A DNA stretch of 64,000 nt from an uncultured Eubacteriales bacterium (lineage in GTDB: Bacteria > Bacillota > Clostridia > Oscillospirales > Oscillospiraceae): NCBI GenBank assembly GCA_900546515.1, contig URDG01000009.1:5313-69312 (forward strand), read 5' to 3'. Positions 15,230-22,891 of the stretch are shown here, in pieces. Position numbers and translations under genes: made by a program. How positions within the stretch are numbered: position 1 is the stretch's first letter; each line of letters opens with the position of its first letter. The notes below the pieces were generated by a model. That model searched no databases. It was not told the DNA's origin and saw nothing but the letters and a program-made list of their open reading frames with translations.

Positions 15230-16510
15230 ATGAGCAGTAAAAAAGCGCTTGATTTTATTGCAAGGCACGGCATGGCCCCGGAGAGGATCGACCCTGCGGA
15301 GTACGCAGAGAAAATGCGCACGGAAATGGAGCGCGGACTTGCGGGGGAGAAGAGCACACTGCCGATGATACCGACCTATATAAAGGACGGCGGCGTTATA
15401 GCAAAGGGCGTTCCCGTGGCCGTCATAGACGCCGGGGGCACGAACTTCCGCCGCGGACTTGTCACGTTTACGGACGGCGGTTATACGCTTGAAGAGCTCG
15501 GCAAATACAGAATGCCGGGCACAGACAGTCCATGCACATGGGAGGAATTTATTGTCTTCACAGCAGATAAGATCATGCCGCTGATGGACAGGACAGACCT
15601 CATAGGCTTCTGCTTTTCCTATAACGCCGATATCACGCCGGACATAGACGGTCTCGTCAGAAAGATCGACAAGGAGGTCGTTGTCAAAGGCTCTACGGGA
15701 ATGCTCGTCGGCGCGTCTCTGAAAGCGGAGCTGGAGCGCAGGGGAGTGAGCGGGAAGCGCGTCTTCATACTCAACGACACCGTCGCGGCGCTGCTTGGCG
15801 CATCAAGCACTATCGACAAGAGCGCCTACAGCGGCTTCATCGGCCAGATCAGCGGCACAGGGACGAACACCTGCTGCGCGCTGCCGTATAAGCGCATCGG
15901 CAAGCTCGGCCGCGATGAGGATGGCAGCATACTTATAAATCTTGAGTCCGGCATGTACGGCGGCATGCCCGCCGGAGATTTTGACGATATTCTCGACCGC
16001 GAGAGCCATAATCCCGGAGAAAAGTACATGGAAAAGCTAACCGCCGGTGTTTATCTCGGCGAGCTGGGCCGTCTTATGCTCAATGCGGCGGCCGATGAAG
16101 GGCTGCTGTCGGCAGCTTCTGCGGAAAAGGTACGTGCGCTCGGAAAGATAGACGCTTCGTACATAGACGCGTGGGCCTGCGGAGAGAAGCTGGAGCTCGT
16201 GAGCGGCAATGATGAGGACGGCGAATTCGTAAAGACGGTGAGCCTTGCGCTTTTCGAGCGTTCCGCGCGCTGCATGTGCGCAAACCTCACGGCAATAATG
16301 CTGCTGACCGGAGCGGGAGAGCATGCGGATAAGCCCGTGTGCGTCTGCGCGGAGGGCTCGCTTGTAGACAGGAGCCGTTATTTCCGCCCGATGCTCGAAG
16401 GCTTCCTGAAGGACTATGCCGGGGCAAAGCTCGGCAGGTACGCCGTGCTGAGAGTCGGGCGTGAGACGACGCTGCCGGGCTCCGCTGCTGCGGCGCTGCT
16501 GAACAGATAA
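15230..16510 (+). CDS. eukaryotic-type hexokinase family protein
   Basis: A 426-residue sugar kinase of the eukaryote-like hexokinase fold rather than the short bacterial ROK/glucokinase type. Visible elements: small N-terminal part with MIPTYI, phosphate-1 loop VAVIDAGGTNFRRGLV (about 64-79), sugar-binding region with GFCFSYNAD, catalytic Asp in FILNDTVAALLGA (about 183-195), phosphate-2 GQISGTGTNTCC, and a C-terminal adenosine block VCVCAEGSLVD. It should phosphorylate a hexose with ATP. The hydroxyacid dehydrogenase gene starts 21 bases downstream and may be co-transcribed. Substrate preference is not predictable. Confidence 0.85.
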   Translation: MSSKKALDFIARHGMAPERIDPAEYAEKMRTEMERGLAGEKSTLPMIPTYIKDGGVIAKGVPVAVIDAGGTNFRRGLVTFTDGGYTLEELGKYRMPGTDSPCTWEEFIVFTADKIMPLMDRTDLIGFCFSYNADITPDIDGLVRKIDKEVVVKGSTGMLVGASLKAELERRGVSGKRVFILNDTVAALLGASSTIDKSAYSGFIGQISGTGTNTCCALPYKRIGKLGRDEDGSILINLESGMYGGMPAGDFDDILDRESHNPGEKYMEKLTAGVYLGELGRLMLNAAADEGLLSAASAEKVRALGKIDASYIDAWACGEKLELVSGNDEDGEFVKTVSLALFERSARCMCANLTAIMLLTGAGEHADKPVCVCAEGSLVDRSRYFRPMLEGFLKDYAGAKLGRYAVLRVGRETTLPGSAAAALLNR

Positions 16511-16531
16511 CACCCGGAGAGGTAGCTTGAT

Positions 16532-17491
16532 GTGAAAATATGCGTTTTGAATGACAGCTTTTTCAATTACGGAGATCTGAGCTGGGACGGACTGAGAGAG
16601 CTCGGCGAGCTGAGCGAATACCATGAGCACACGTCTGACTTTGACGAGCTTGTGCGGCGCGCTGCGGATGCGGACATAATCGTGACCGATCTGCCGGATC
16701 TCCCGAAGGGTCTGATCGCAGCCTGCCCGGAATTGAAATACATCTCCGTCACGGCCACGGGCTATGACAGCGTAGAGACGGAGTTTGCGCGGGCGCGGGG
16801 AATACCTGTGTCCAACGTGCCGAGCTACGGCACGGCGTCCGTTTCACAGTATGCGATCTCGCTGCTGCTTGAAATATGCGGGCATGTGTCATACTACTCA
16901 GACTGGGTACATTCGGGGCACTGGTACGCAGGCGGCGGCAACGTTGCCGGGAAGCGAAAGCTCATAGAGCTTGACGGAAAGACGATGGGCATCATCGGAT
17001 TCGGACGCATCGGCCGCCGTGTGGGCGCGATAGCAAAGGCAATGGGCATGAATATAATTGCCTATAACCGCAGCCGCTGCGCAGAGGGTGAGGCCATCGC
17101 CGAATACGTGGAGCTTGACGAGCTTTTTGCGCGCTCGGACGTAATATCTCTGCACTGCCCGGCAAACGAGGCAACGTGTGGGATAATAAACGCGGAGAGC
17201 ATAGCGAGGATGAAGGACGGCGTGATAATCATAAACAACGGCCGCGGCGCGCTGATACGCTCGGCAGATCTCGCCGCCGCGCTTGAAAGCGGAAAGGTAT
17301 ACGCCGCAGGGCTCGATGTTCTGGAGCAGGAGCCGCTCAGCCCGGACGAGCCGCTTTTGAAGGCGCCGCACTGCTATATAACGCCTCATCTGAGCTGGCT
17401 GCCGAAGGAGAGCCGCCAGAGGATCGTTGACTGCACGGTTGAAAATGTGCGGTCCTTCATTGAGGGACGGCCACAGAACGTTGTAAACTGA
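16532..17491 (+). CDS. D-2-hydroxyacid dehydrogenase (glycerate/hydroxypyruvate type)
   Basis: A 319-residue NAD(P)-dependent enzyme of the D-isomer 2-hydroxyacid family. The Rossmann glycine motif GFGRIGRRVG is at about 156-165. The catalytic Arg is in NNGRGALI, the Glu in EQEPLSPDEP and the His in TPHLSW near the C-terminus. The TATGYDSVE and SYGTASVSQYAISLLLE blocks fit the hydroxypyruvate reductase/glycerate dehydrogenase subgroup, though lactate- or phosphoglycerate-type activity cannot be excluded. It starts at a GTG with GGAGAGG upstream, shortly after the hexokinase stop. Confidence 0.88.
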   Translation: MKICVLNDSFFNYGDLSWDGLRELGELSEYHEHTSDFDELVRRAADADIIVTDLPDLPKGLIAACPELKYISVTATGYDSVETEFARARGIPVSNVPSYGTASVSQYAISLLLEICGHVSYYSDWVHSGHWYAGGGNVAGKRKLIELDGKTMGIIGFGRIGRRVGAIAKAMGMNIIAYNRSRCAEGEAIAEYVELDELFARSDVISLHCPANEATCGIINAESIARMKDGVIIINNGRGALIRSADLAAALESGKVYAAGLDVLEQEPLSPDEPLLKAPHCYITPHLSWLPKESRQRIVDCTVENVRSFIEGRPQNVVN

Positions 17492-17511
17492 GCTTGCGCG
17501 GTGCGCTGTGT

Positions 17512-17540
17512 TTGACAAAGCGCGGGAGCTGCAATATAAT
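17512..17540 (+). promoter_or_regulatory. csoR promoter
   Basis: Consensus TTGACA (17512-17517), 17-base spacer, TATAAT (17535-17540), 35 bases before the csoR start. No CsoR-like palindrome is seen here, so csoR itself may not be autoregulated. Confidence 0.85.
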
Positions 17541-17575
17541 CGGTAAAAAGTTAAGTTCCGGAGAGGAAGGATACA

Positions 17576-17851
17576 ATGAAGCAATGTATGGATGCGGAGA
17601 ATCTGCACCGGCGGCTGAAAAAGATAATTGGTCAGGTGCAGGCCATTGACCGCATGATAGATGAGGACGTCCCCTGTGAGGATGTGCTTGCGCAGATCAA
17701 TGCGGCAAAGTCTGCGCTGCACGGCTGCGGCAAGGTGGTGCTCGAGGGCCACATAAAGCACTGCGTCCGTGACGGCATTGAGCACGGGGACGCAGACAAG
17801 ACCATTGAGAGCTTCACCAAGGCAGTTGAGCGCTTCTCGAATATGGGTTGA
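17576..17851 (+). CDS. csoR: CsoR-family copper(I)-sensing repressor
   Basis: A 91-residue all-helical repressor of the CsoR/RcnR (DUF156) family, which has no classical helix-turn-helix. The N-terminal HRRLKKIIGQVQAIDRMI signature is present. The Cu(I) ligand triad is intact at C34, H59 and C63, with the same 25 and 4 spacings as in B. subtilis CsoR (45/70/74); this favours a copper sensor over a persulfide or formaldehyde sensor. Own promoter upstream, own terminator downstream. Two CsoR-type palindromes precede the next operon, so its main targets are the two small membrane proteins that follow. Confidence 0.92.
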   Translation: MKQCMDAENLHRRLKKIIGQVQAIDRMIDEDVPCEDVLAQINAAKSALHGCGKVVLEGHIKHCVRDGIEHGDADKTIESFTKAVERFSNMG

Positions 17852-17865
17852 ATAATGAATCAAAA

Positions 17866-17889
17866 AGCAGCCAACAGGCTGCTTTTTTC
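17866..17889 (+). terminator. csoR terminator
   Basis: GCAGCC-AACA-GGCTGC (17867-17882) then TTTTTT. Confidence 0.85.
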
Positions 17890-17911
17890 TTCTTTAAACC
17901 GTAAGACCCTC

Positions 17912-17962
17912 TTGACAACATATACCCCTATAGGTATAATATACCCATACCCCATATGGTAT
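17912..17962 (+). promoter_or_regulatory. promoter overlapped by two CsoR-type operators
   Basis: TTGACA (17912-17917), 17 bases, TATAAT (17935-17940). The spacer and -10 carry TATACCCCTATAGGTATA (17921-17938), an inverted repeat TATACC/GGTATA with a C-rich core, and a second ATACCCCATATGGTAT lies at 17947-17962 just downstream. Both resemble known CsoR operators (TACCC..GGGTA type). This predicts copper-induced expression of the two small genes downstream. Confidence 0.8.
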
Positions 17963-17979
17963 GAAAAGAGAGGCTTATC

Positions 17980-18216
17980 ATGAAGAAAATTATGGAGAAG
18001 CTCGAAGCGCTGCTTGAGCTGGGAGGCACACGTAAGGACATCATATTGCTGGCCGTATCCGGGGCTGCGCTTGCGTGCAGCCTGCTGGGATTCAGACCGT
18101 TTTCCTTTGATATGGCGTGGATAGCGGCGGTGCTGTGCGCGCTCGTACATAACACCGGTTCCGTACTGGTGATAACAAATTCAGCATTATTATTAAATTG
18201 GAGGAGAAAAGAATGA
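17980..18216 (+). CDS. mini P1B-ATPase-like membrane protein (no catalytic domains)
   Basis: A 78-residue protein with two hydrophobic segments. The first part (LEALLELGGTRKDIILLAVSGA then FDMAWIAAVLCA) resembles the first membrane region of heavy-metal P-type ATPases; the second (LVHNTGSVLVITNSALLL, then basic residues) resembles their last helix, where the family has HN.GS..VV.NS.RLL. All actuator, phosphorylation and ATP-binding domains are absent, as if the middle had been cleanly deleted. It is directly controlled by a CsoR-type promoter and overlaps the next gene by ATGA. It may be a remnant or a dedicated small copper-responsive membrane protein. Family similarity is my reading; function is unknown. 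Confidence 0.65.
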   Translation: MKKIMEKLEALLELGGTRKDIILLAVSGAALACSLLGFRPFSFDMAWIAAVLCALVHNTGSVLVITNSALLLNWRRKE

Positions 18217-18386
18217 CAGTAAGCATTATAGGGATAATTATCGGAGTGGCTGTGCTCGGTGCGGGGATATATTACCTCGTTAAGGAAAAGAACGACGCGG
18301 AATCCAAAAAAATATATTCCGTGGTCTCAGTGCTAGGCGCGTTGCTGACGCTGGTTATGCTGCTGAGGCTTGCAATTCAGGCATGA
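18213..18386 (+). CDS. small two-helix membrane protein, CsoR operon
   Basis: A 57-residue protein from the ATG at 18213, which has GGAGGAG eight bases upstream and overlaps the previous stop (ATGA). Two hydrophobic helices (about 3-24 and 38-55) flank a charged EKNDAESKK loop. No metal-ligand cysteines or histidines are present. I do not recognise a family. Its translational coupling to the mini P1B-ATPase-like protein suggests the two form one membrane complex under copper control, which is inference. Confidence 0.65.
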   Translation: MTVSIIGIIIGVAVLGAGIYYLVKEKNDAESKKIYSVVSVLGALLTLVMLLRLAIQA

Positions 18387-18411
18387 CGGCGCGGCGCATG
18401 AAAAGAAAAAA

Positions 18412-18443
18412 GGTGCAGGGACACAGAGCCCTGCACCTTTTTT
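18412..18443. terminator. bidirectional terminator
   Basis: GGTGCAGGG (18412-18420) pairs with CCCTGCACC (18429-18437), with A-run before and T-run after. It lies between the rightward CsoR operon and the leftward aminotransferase gene and can serve both. Confidence 0.85.
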
Positions 18444-18455
18444 CTTTATTCACTA

Positions 18456-19736
18456 TTATTTTGCGAGAAGCTGCTCAAGCGCGGCGGCGCGGAGGCACAC
18501 GCAGAATATATGCATGGCCTTGTCAAGCTCCTCGACAGAGGGATAGGACGGAGCAATGCGGATGTTGGAGTCGTCCGGGTCCTTGCCGTAGGGGTAGGTA
18601 GCGCCTGCACCGGTCATCACGACGCCGGCCTGCCTGCACAGCTCCAGCGTGCGTCTGGCGAGACCGTGCAAGGTATATACGGAGACAAAATAGCCGCCTT
18701 TGGGGTGCTGCCAGCTGGCAATACCGAGCGGGGCTATCTCGTCGCTGAGATGGCGGAACACACATTCAAACTTCGGCGCGAGGACCGCCGCGTGCTTCTT
18801 CATAAGCTCAAGAGTGTGCTCCCTGTTCTTCAGGTAGCGCACATGGCGCAGCTGGTTTATTTTATCATAAGATATGATCTGCACGCCCATGAGCTTTTTG
18901 ACGTACTCTATGTTGTCCACAGAGCTGGCCATGACGGAGATGCCGGCGCCGGGGAAAGTGATCTTAGAGGTGGAGGCGAACTCATACACCATATCGGGAT
19001 TCCCCGCTTCGCGGCAGAGACTGATGATATCCGGGAACGGGACATAATCGCCTTCAAACTCGTGCACGCAGTAGGCATTGTCCCACATGAGCATGAAATC
19101 AGGCGCGGCAGGTTTCATCGCAGCGATGCGGCGGATCGTCTCATCGGAATAGATGATGCCGTCAGGATTTGAATACTTGGGTACGCACCACATGCCCTTG
19201 ACCGCGGGGTCCTTTATCCATTTCTCGACAAACTCCATGTCCGGGCCGGTAGGGGTCATCGGAATGGTGATGAGCTCGAAGCCGAAAGACTCGGTGATCT
19301 TGAAATGCCTGTCGTAGCCGGGGGCGGGGCAGAGCCATTTTACCTTGTCCAGCTTATGCCAGGGGCACACGGAATGGTTGAGGCCGTGAGTATAGGCCTT
19401 GGAGACCGCGTCGTACATCAGCTGCAAGGATGCGCTGCCGCCGATGATGCACTCTTCGGGCCGGCAGTTGAGAATACCGGCAAAGAGCTCTCGCGCGCTT
19501 TGCAGGCCGGCAAGCTCGCCGTAGTTTCTCGCGTCGACGCCGCCGTCGATGCAGTCGCCCGGGGCGGAGAGCACCGTGAGAATATCGCTGACCATATCGA
19601 GCTGCTCGGGACCCGGCTTGCCGCGGGCCATATTTAGCTTGAGCTGCTGCGCTTTCAGCGCATCAAGCTCTTCGTTTACGAGACGCTGCTCGGACAAAAG
19701 CTCTTCAAGGGAGAGCTCACTGTAACGCTTTGACAT
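18456..19736 (-). CDS. PLP-dependent aspartate aminotransferase-like enzyme (PF12897 type)
   Basis: A 426-residue fold-type I aminotransferase of the MocR-like aspartate aminotransferase group (PF12897). Key blocks: NYGELAGLQSARELFAGI near residue 80, CPAPGYDRHF, the NPDG motif in KYSNPDGII, MWDNAYCVHEF (Asp/Tyr for PLP) and the PLP lysine in STSKITFPGAGI, with a C-terminal Arg in NIRIAPSYP. It would exchange amino groups between aspartate or similar acids and 2-oxoglutarate. I start at 19736, where GGAGG lies nine bases upstream; an open stretch further upstream runs over the DUF2804 gene and is not coding. The upstream neighbour on this strand is 16 bases away. Confidence 0.88.
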   Translation of the reverse strand: MSKRYSELSLEELLSEQRLVNEELDALKAQQLKLNMARGKPGPEQLDMVSDILTVLSAPGDCIDGGVDARNYGELAGLQSARELFAGILNCRPEECIIGGSASLQLMYDAVSKAYTHGLNHSVCPWHKLDKVKWLCPAPGYDRHFKITESFGFELITIPMTPTGPDMEFVEKWIKDPAVKGMWCVPKYSNPDGIIYSDETIRRIAAMKPAAPDFMLMWDNAYCVHEFEGDYVPFPDIISLCREAGNPDMVYEFASTSKITFPGAGISVMASSVDNIEYVKKLMGVQIISYDKINQLRHVRYLKNREHTLELMKKHAAVLAPKFECVFRHLSDEIAPLGIASWQHPKGGYFVSVYTLHGLARRTLELCRQAGVVMTGAGATYPYGKDPDDSNIRIAPSYPSVEELDKAMHIFCVCLRAAALEQLLAK

Positions 19737-19752
19737 ATGAAAACCTCCTATA

Positions 19753-20778
19753 TTACCATTTGTTTTCAACTTTTTCGGCGAAGCCGGGGAAGTTCTCGAC
19801 TTCGATGATCTTGCCGTCGTCAAGCACGGCGCGGCCGGTGAAGCTGCCGAAGACCTGATGCTGATCGGATTTGATGAGCTTGACGTCGGTGCAGGCGGCG
19901 CGGTCAAGCACGGGGACAAAATCCATCTCAAAGCGGCCGTCGTCGGACGTGAACGTCCATGGGGACATGAAGTCCTTCTCATCTCCGGGAATGTTGAACT
20001 TCACCTGGCTGAGCTTATGAGCTTTGCCGTTGTAGAACAGCATGTTCTCACTCGCGGCGGAGCAGTTGCCGAAGCCGTAGCCGATATTCCAGCCGAAGGG
20101 AACGCCGTTGACATGATATGAGGCGCTGCCCCAGTACCATGTGTTGTGGTACGTCCATACGCCGCGGCCCCAGTCGAGCACGGCAAAGCTGTCGGCAGGG
20201 TCAAATTCATAGCGGCGGCTGCCGTAGCTTACGCAGCCTTTGGCGCGCATGCAGTTTATCTTCTGATTATAGTAGAAATGGCCGGGCTTATCGAACGGGG
20301 TGCAGATGACCATGCTGTCCTCCGGCTCGTCGAAAAGCTCAATGCTGGCCAGCAGCGCGCCCTCGGGGCCGAAGCCGTCCATGCGGGCGGTCAGCACGCG
20401 CTTGCCGCTGCCGTCATTTTCAAAGCTGATGGAATGCTTCTTCCCGCCGTGGCGCACATCGCCGGAGGCGGAGGTCTCGGGCATGCCGAGCTTGCCGAGC
20501 GGCATGAAGCTCATCGGACTTTTTGTGATCTCCCAGCCCTCCACAAAATCCAGAAGAGATATGGAGTCGAGCCCCATGTAGCCGTTGTCGTCCACGGTGA
20601 GCGCGAGGGCGAAGCGGCCGTTGTTGATGAGATAGTAATCCCACTCCTTGATGCGCGTTTTCGGAGCCTTGATGTCGCTGCGGCGGTAGACCGGAAGAAG
20701 CTTTCTTGCAAAGCCGGGTTCGGTCAGATCGCCGTTTTCGTTCAAAAGAGGTATTTCCCTGGTAATTTCATGCTGCAT
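19753..20778 (-). CDS. DUF2804 domain protein
   Basis: A 341-residue soluble, beta-rich protein matching DUF2804 over its whole length. Recognisable are the N-terminal REIPLLNENGDLTEPGFA, KEWDYYLINNGRFAL, YYNQKINCMRAKG, LDWGRGVWTYHNTWYWGSAS and a C-terminal FGSFTGRAVLDDGKIIEVEN. These proteins are wide-spread but have no established function; a carbohydrate- or lipid-binding beta-barrel relative of AttH/CrtC is a common suggestion. Its start overlaps the stop of the DnaI-like gene by one base (TAATG), with AAAGGAG upstream. Confidence 0.82.
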   Translation of the reverse strand: MQHEITREIPLLNENGDLTEPGFARKLLPVYRRSDIKAPKTRIKEWDYYLINNGRFALALTVDDNGYMGLDSISLLDFVEGWEITKSPMSFMPLGKLGMPETSASGDVRHGGKKHSISFENDGSGKRVLTARMDGFGPEGALLASIELFDEPEDSMVICTPFDKPGHFYYNQKINCMRAKGCVSYGSRRYEFDPADSFAVLDWGRGVWTYHNTWYWGSASYHVNGVPFGWNIGYGFGNCSAASENMLFYNGKAHKLSQVKFNIPGDEKDFMSPWTFTSDDGRFEMDFVPVLDRAACTDVKLIKSDQHQVFGSFTGRAVLDDGKIIEVENFPGFAEKVENKW

Positions 20779-21779
20779 TACTGGACTCCTTTCCTGATCA
20801 TACGTATATCGCGCCCCGCAAACGGCAGACGCAGGAACTCACCCGCTATGCGCGAATATATCTGGGGCGTGTACCGGCGCTCAAGCTCCTCGTCGGTGCA
20901 GTTGGTGCTGATAACGGTGCGCCTGCCGCTGACAAGGCGATGGTTTATAAGCGTGTACAGCGCGCTCACGGACATGGGCGTCAGCATCTCGGTGCCGAGA
21001 TCGTCGAGGATCATAAGATCGCAGTCGCACATGCGCTGTACGCGCACGGAGGCTGCGGCCCCGGCCTCGCTGTCACGGCAGAACTTCTGCTGCTCAAATG
21101 CGTCGAGCGCGGCCGCCGCCGAATCATAACACACGGAGCAGCCCTTTTCGGCCACGGTGCGCGCGATGCAGGCAGAGAGATACGTCTTGCCGAGACCGGT
21201 GTCGCCCTGCAGAAGAAGATTTGAATTGACGTTCGGAAAATTCTCCGCGAACCGGCGGCAGATCTCATAGACCTTTTTCATCGCCTCGCGCGGCACGACG
21301 CCGTAGCGCGGGTCATACTCATCGCTGTACAGCGTGAGATCAAAACGCTCAAAGCTCTCGTCGCCATGCCGCAGCAGAGCGCCGAGCTCGCGCGTCAGCT
21401 CCATATTATAGAGCCGGTCCAGACAATCGCAGGGCGCGGCGTTGTATACGCCGCTGTCATGGCATTTTTTGCAGGAGTATATCTCATCAAGATAGTCCAC
21501 GGCGAAGCCGTTCTCCGTCAGCAGCTCCGCACGGCGCATCTGCATGTCGAGATTTTCCCGCTCGAGCGCGGCGATCCTGTCCTTCATATCCGGCGCGCGG
21601 GAGATCGTCAGCCGCACAAGCTCTGCCATCTGGGCGCGCAGCGCGGCGTCAATGCGTTCAACCTCCGGCACGCGGCGGTAAACGAGCGCGGTACGGCGCT
21701 CGCGCTCCGCCTGATTTGCGGCGCGGATATTTTCAAGCTCGGCTCTGGCCCGCGCCAGAAGCTTACCGTCATAATTCAT
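20778..21779 (-). CDS. DnaI/DnaC-like helicase loader ATPase
   Basis: A 333-residue AAA+ protein. The N-terminal part is helical; a zinc site CKKC...CDC (C103, C106, C117, C119) precedes the ATPase domain, as in B. subtilis DnaI and related loaders. Walker A is GDTGLGKT (192-199), Walker B LMILDDLGTE, sensor-1 STNCTDEE, and an arginine finger lies in YSRIAGEF. It should load the replicative helicase DnaB/DnaC onto origin or repair-fork DNA. The gene lies 18 bases after a DnaD-domain gene, its functional partner. Confidence 0.88.
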   Translation of the reverse strand: MNYDGKLLARARAELENIRAANQAERERRTALVYRRVPEVERIDAALRAQMAELVRLTISRAPDMKDRIAALERENLDMQMRRAELLTENGFAVDYLDEIYSCKKCHDSGVYNAAPCDCLDRLYNMELTRELGALLRHGDESFERFDLTLYSDEYDPRYGVVPREAMKKVYEICRRFAENFPNVNSNLLLQGDTGLGKTYLSACIARTVAEKGCSVCYDSAAAALDAFEQQKFCRDSEAGAAASVRVQRMCDCDLMILDDLGTEMLTPMSVSALYTLINHRLVSGRRTVISTNCTDEELERRYTPQIYSRIAGEFLRLPFAGRDIRMIRKGVQ

Positions 21780-21797
21780 GGCCGTTGTCCTTTCAGA

Positions 21798-22724
21798 TCA
21801 TACCTTGTCAATAAGCGAATCCAGCCCCTCAAAATCGGAGGGCCTGCTGCCGCGCCCTTTCCTGGGCGCAGTCCTCGCAGGCCGCCGCCCGTCCTTTTCT
21901 TCAATATCGCGCGGGGTGAGAAGCCCTTTTCCTTTCCAGCTGAGGATAATTTTGTTCATATAGCTCCACCGGAGAGAGCCGGTGTTGGTAACGGTGCGGT
22001 CATATGCGATGGATATTGCCTCCGCACCGAAGCCGAGGTCGAGCCATGAAGAAATATAGTCGCTCTCGGTTTTGGTGAGCTCCCGGCCTTTTATGCCGAG
22101 GGCGTTTTTTATTCCGGCGATGCTGCCGCGGCGCTCATCCATGCGGCGGATGAACTCCTCCGCCTGTTCCATGGTCATTATTTCCCGGTTTACCCAGAAA
22201 TAGGCCTCCTTCTCTATCGCACGTGCACTTGGACGGCGCTGGCCGCCGTAGCGCTCCTCATACTGCCGGGCGCAGTAGTTGATGAGCAGCATGATAACGT
22301 CCGCCGGAAGGCCGAGATAATCATATATGCCGAAGAGGATCTTCATATCCACGCTGCTGAGCGAGCGGCCCATGACCTTTGAGGCCTCGGAGATGATCGC
22401 GGAAAATTCCCCGTCCTCACGGCTGCGGCGGATAATATCCTCCGCGCGGTATTCCGGCAGCGCCTCTGCCGGAGCGGGCGGGACGGGCGCGGCGGCGGGA
22501 CGGACGTCCGCTTCAGGGCCGGACAGGCCGAGCCTCCTGAGCTTTTCGTCGGCGGCTTCTATCTCGCGCAGAGTGCGGCACAGATCGCGCGCGGTCCGCT
22601 CCGGATCGGCGCAGCCTGTGCGCAGGCGGTATATGTACAGCAGCGCGACATCCCCGTCATGCGCGGCGATGAGCCTGTCCGCAGTCAGAAGAGGTATTGA
22701 TTTTTCACGCTCGGTATCAGCCAT
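21798..22724 (-). CDS. DnaD-domain primosome protein
   Basis: A 308-residue protein starting at the ATG at 22724, with AAGGAG ten bases upstream; an in-frame ATG 84 bases further up would place coding over the promoter. The N-terminal region (1-110) is winged-helix-like and followed by a Pro/Ala linker; two DnaD-like helical modules follow (about 120-210 and 215-285), the second with the YISSWLDLGFGAEAISIAYDRT and SLRWSYMNKIILSW signature. DnaD proteins bridge DnaA or PriA to the DnaI/DnaB loader in Firmicutes, and a DnaI-like gene follows directly. Confidence 0.9.
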   Translation of the reverse strand: MADTEREKSIPLLTADRLIAAHDGDVALLYIYRLRTGCADPERTARDLCRTLREIEAADEKLRRLGLSGPEADVRPAAAPVPPAPAEALPEYRAEDIIRRSREDGEFSAIISEASKVMGRSLSSVDMKILFGIYDYLGLPADVIMLLINYCARQYEERYGGQRRPSARAIEKEAYFWVNREIMTMEQAEEFIRRMDERRGSIAGIKNALGIKGRELTKTESDYISSWLDLGFGAEAISIAYDRTVTNTGSLRWSYMNKIILSWKGKGLLTPRDIEEKDGRRPARTAPRKGRGSRPSDFEGLDSLIDKV

Positions 22725-22753
22725 CGGGGAAGCGCTCCTTGAGTAGTAAAAAT

Positions 22754-22802
22754 ATGACTTAAATGTAAAAGTCATTATAACATTATTTTTATCTTGTCGC
22801 AA
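22754..22802 (-). promoter_or_regulatory. dnaD promoter with inverted repeat
   Basis: Minus-strand TTGCGA (22797-22802), 17 bases, TATAAT (22774-22779). A 7-bp inverted repeat ATGACTT/AAGTCAT (22754-22760 and 22769-22775) covers the region just after the -10. Confidence 0.6.
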
Positions 22803-22837
22803 TAGCAATTAATGTGCTATAATGCACCCTGTATAAT
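22794..22837 (+). promoter_or_regulatory. promoter(s) of the U32-maf-mreCD-PBP2 operon
   Basis: TTGTCG (22794-22799), 18 bases, TATAAT (22818-22823). A second TATAAT lies at 22832-22837 with a weaker TTAATG 17 bases upstream. It is divergent from, and overlaps, the dnaD promoter. Confidence 0.6.
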
Positions 22838-22891
22838 AGCGGGATATGTAAACTAATACCAAGAATTAGAAAATCAAGAGGAACTGATACA

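Noticed and set aside
19737..19982. N-terminal extension of the aminotransferase.
   Set aside because: It would overlap the DUF2804 gene on the same strand and is Ser/Pro-rich out-of-frame translation; the ATG at 19736 has GGAGG upstream.
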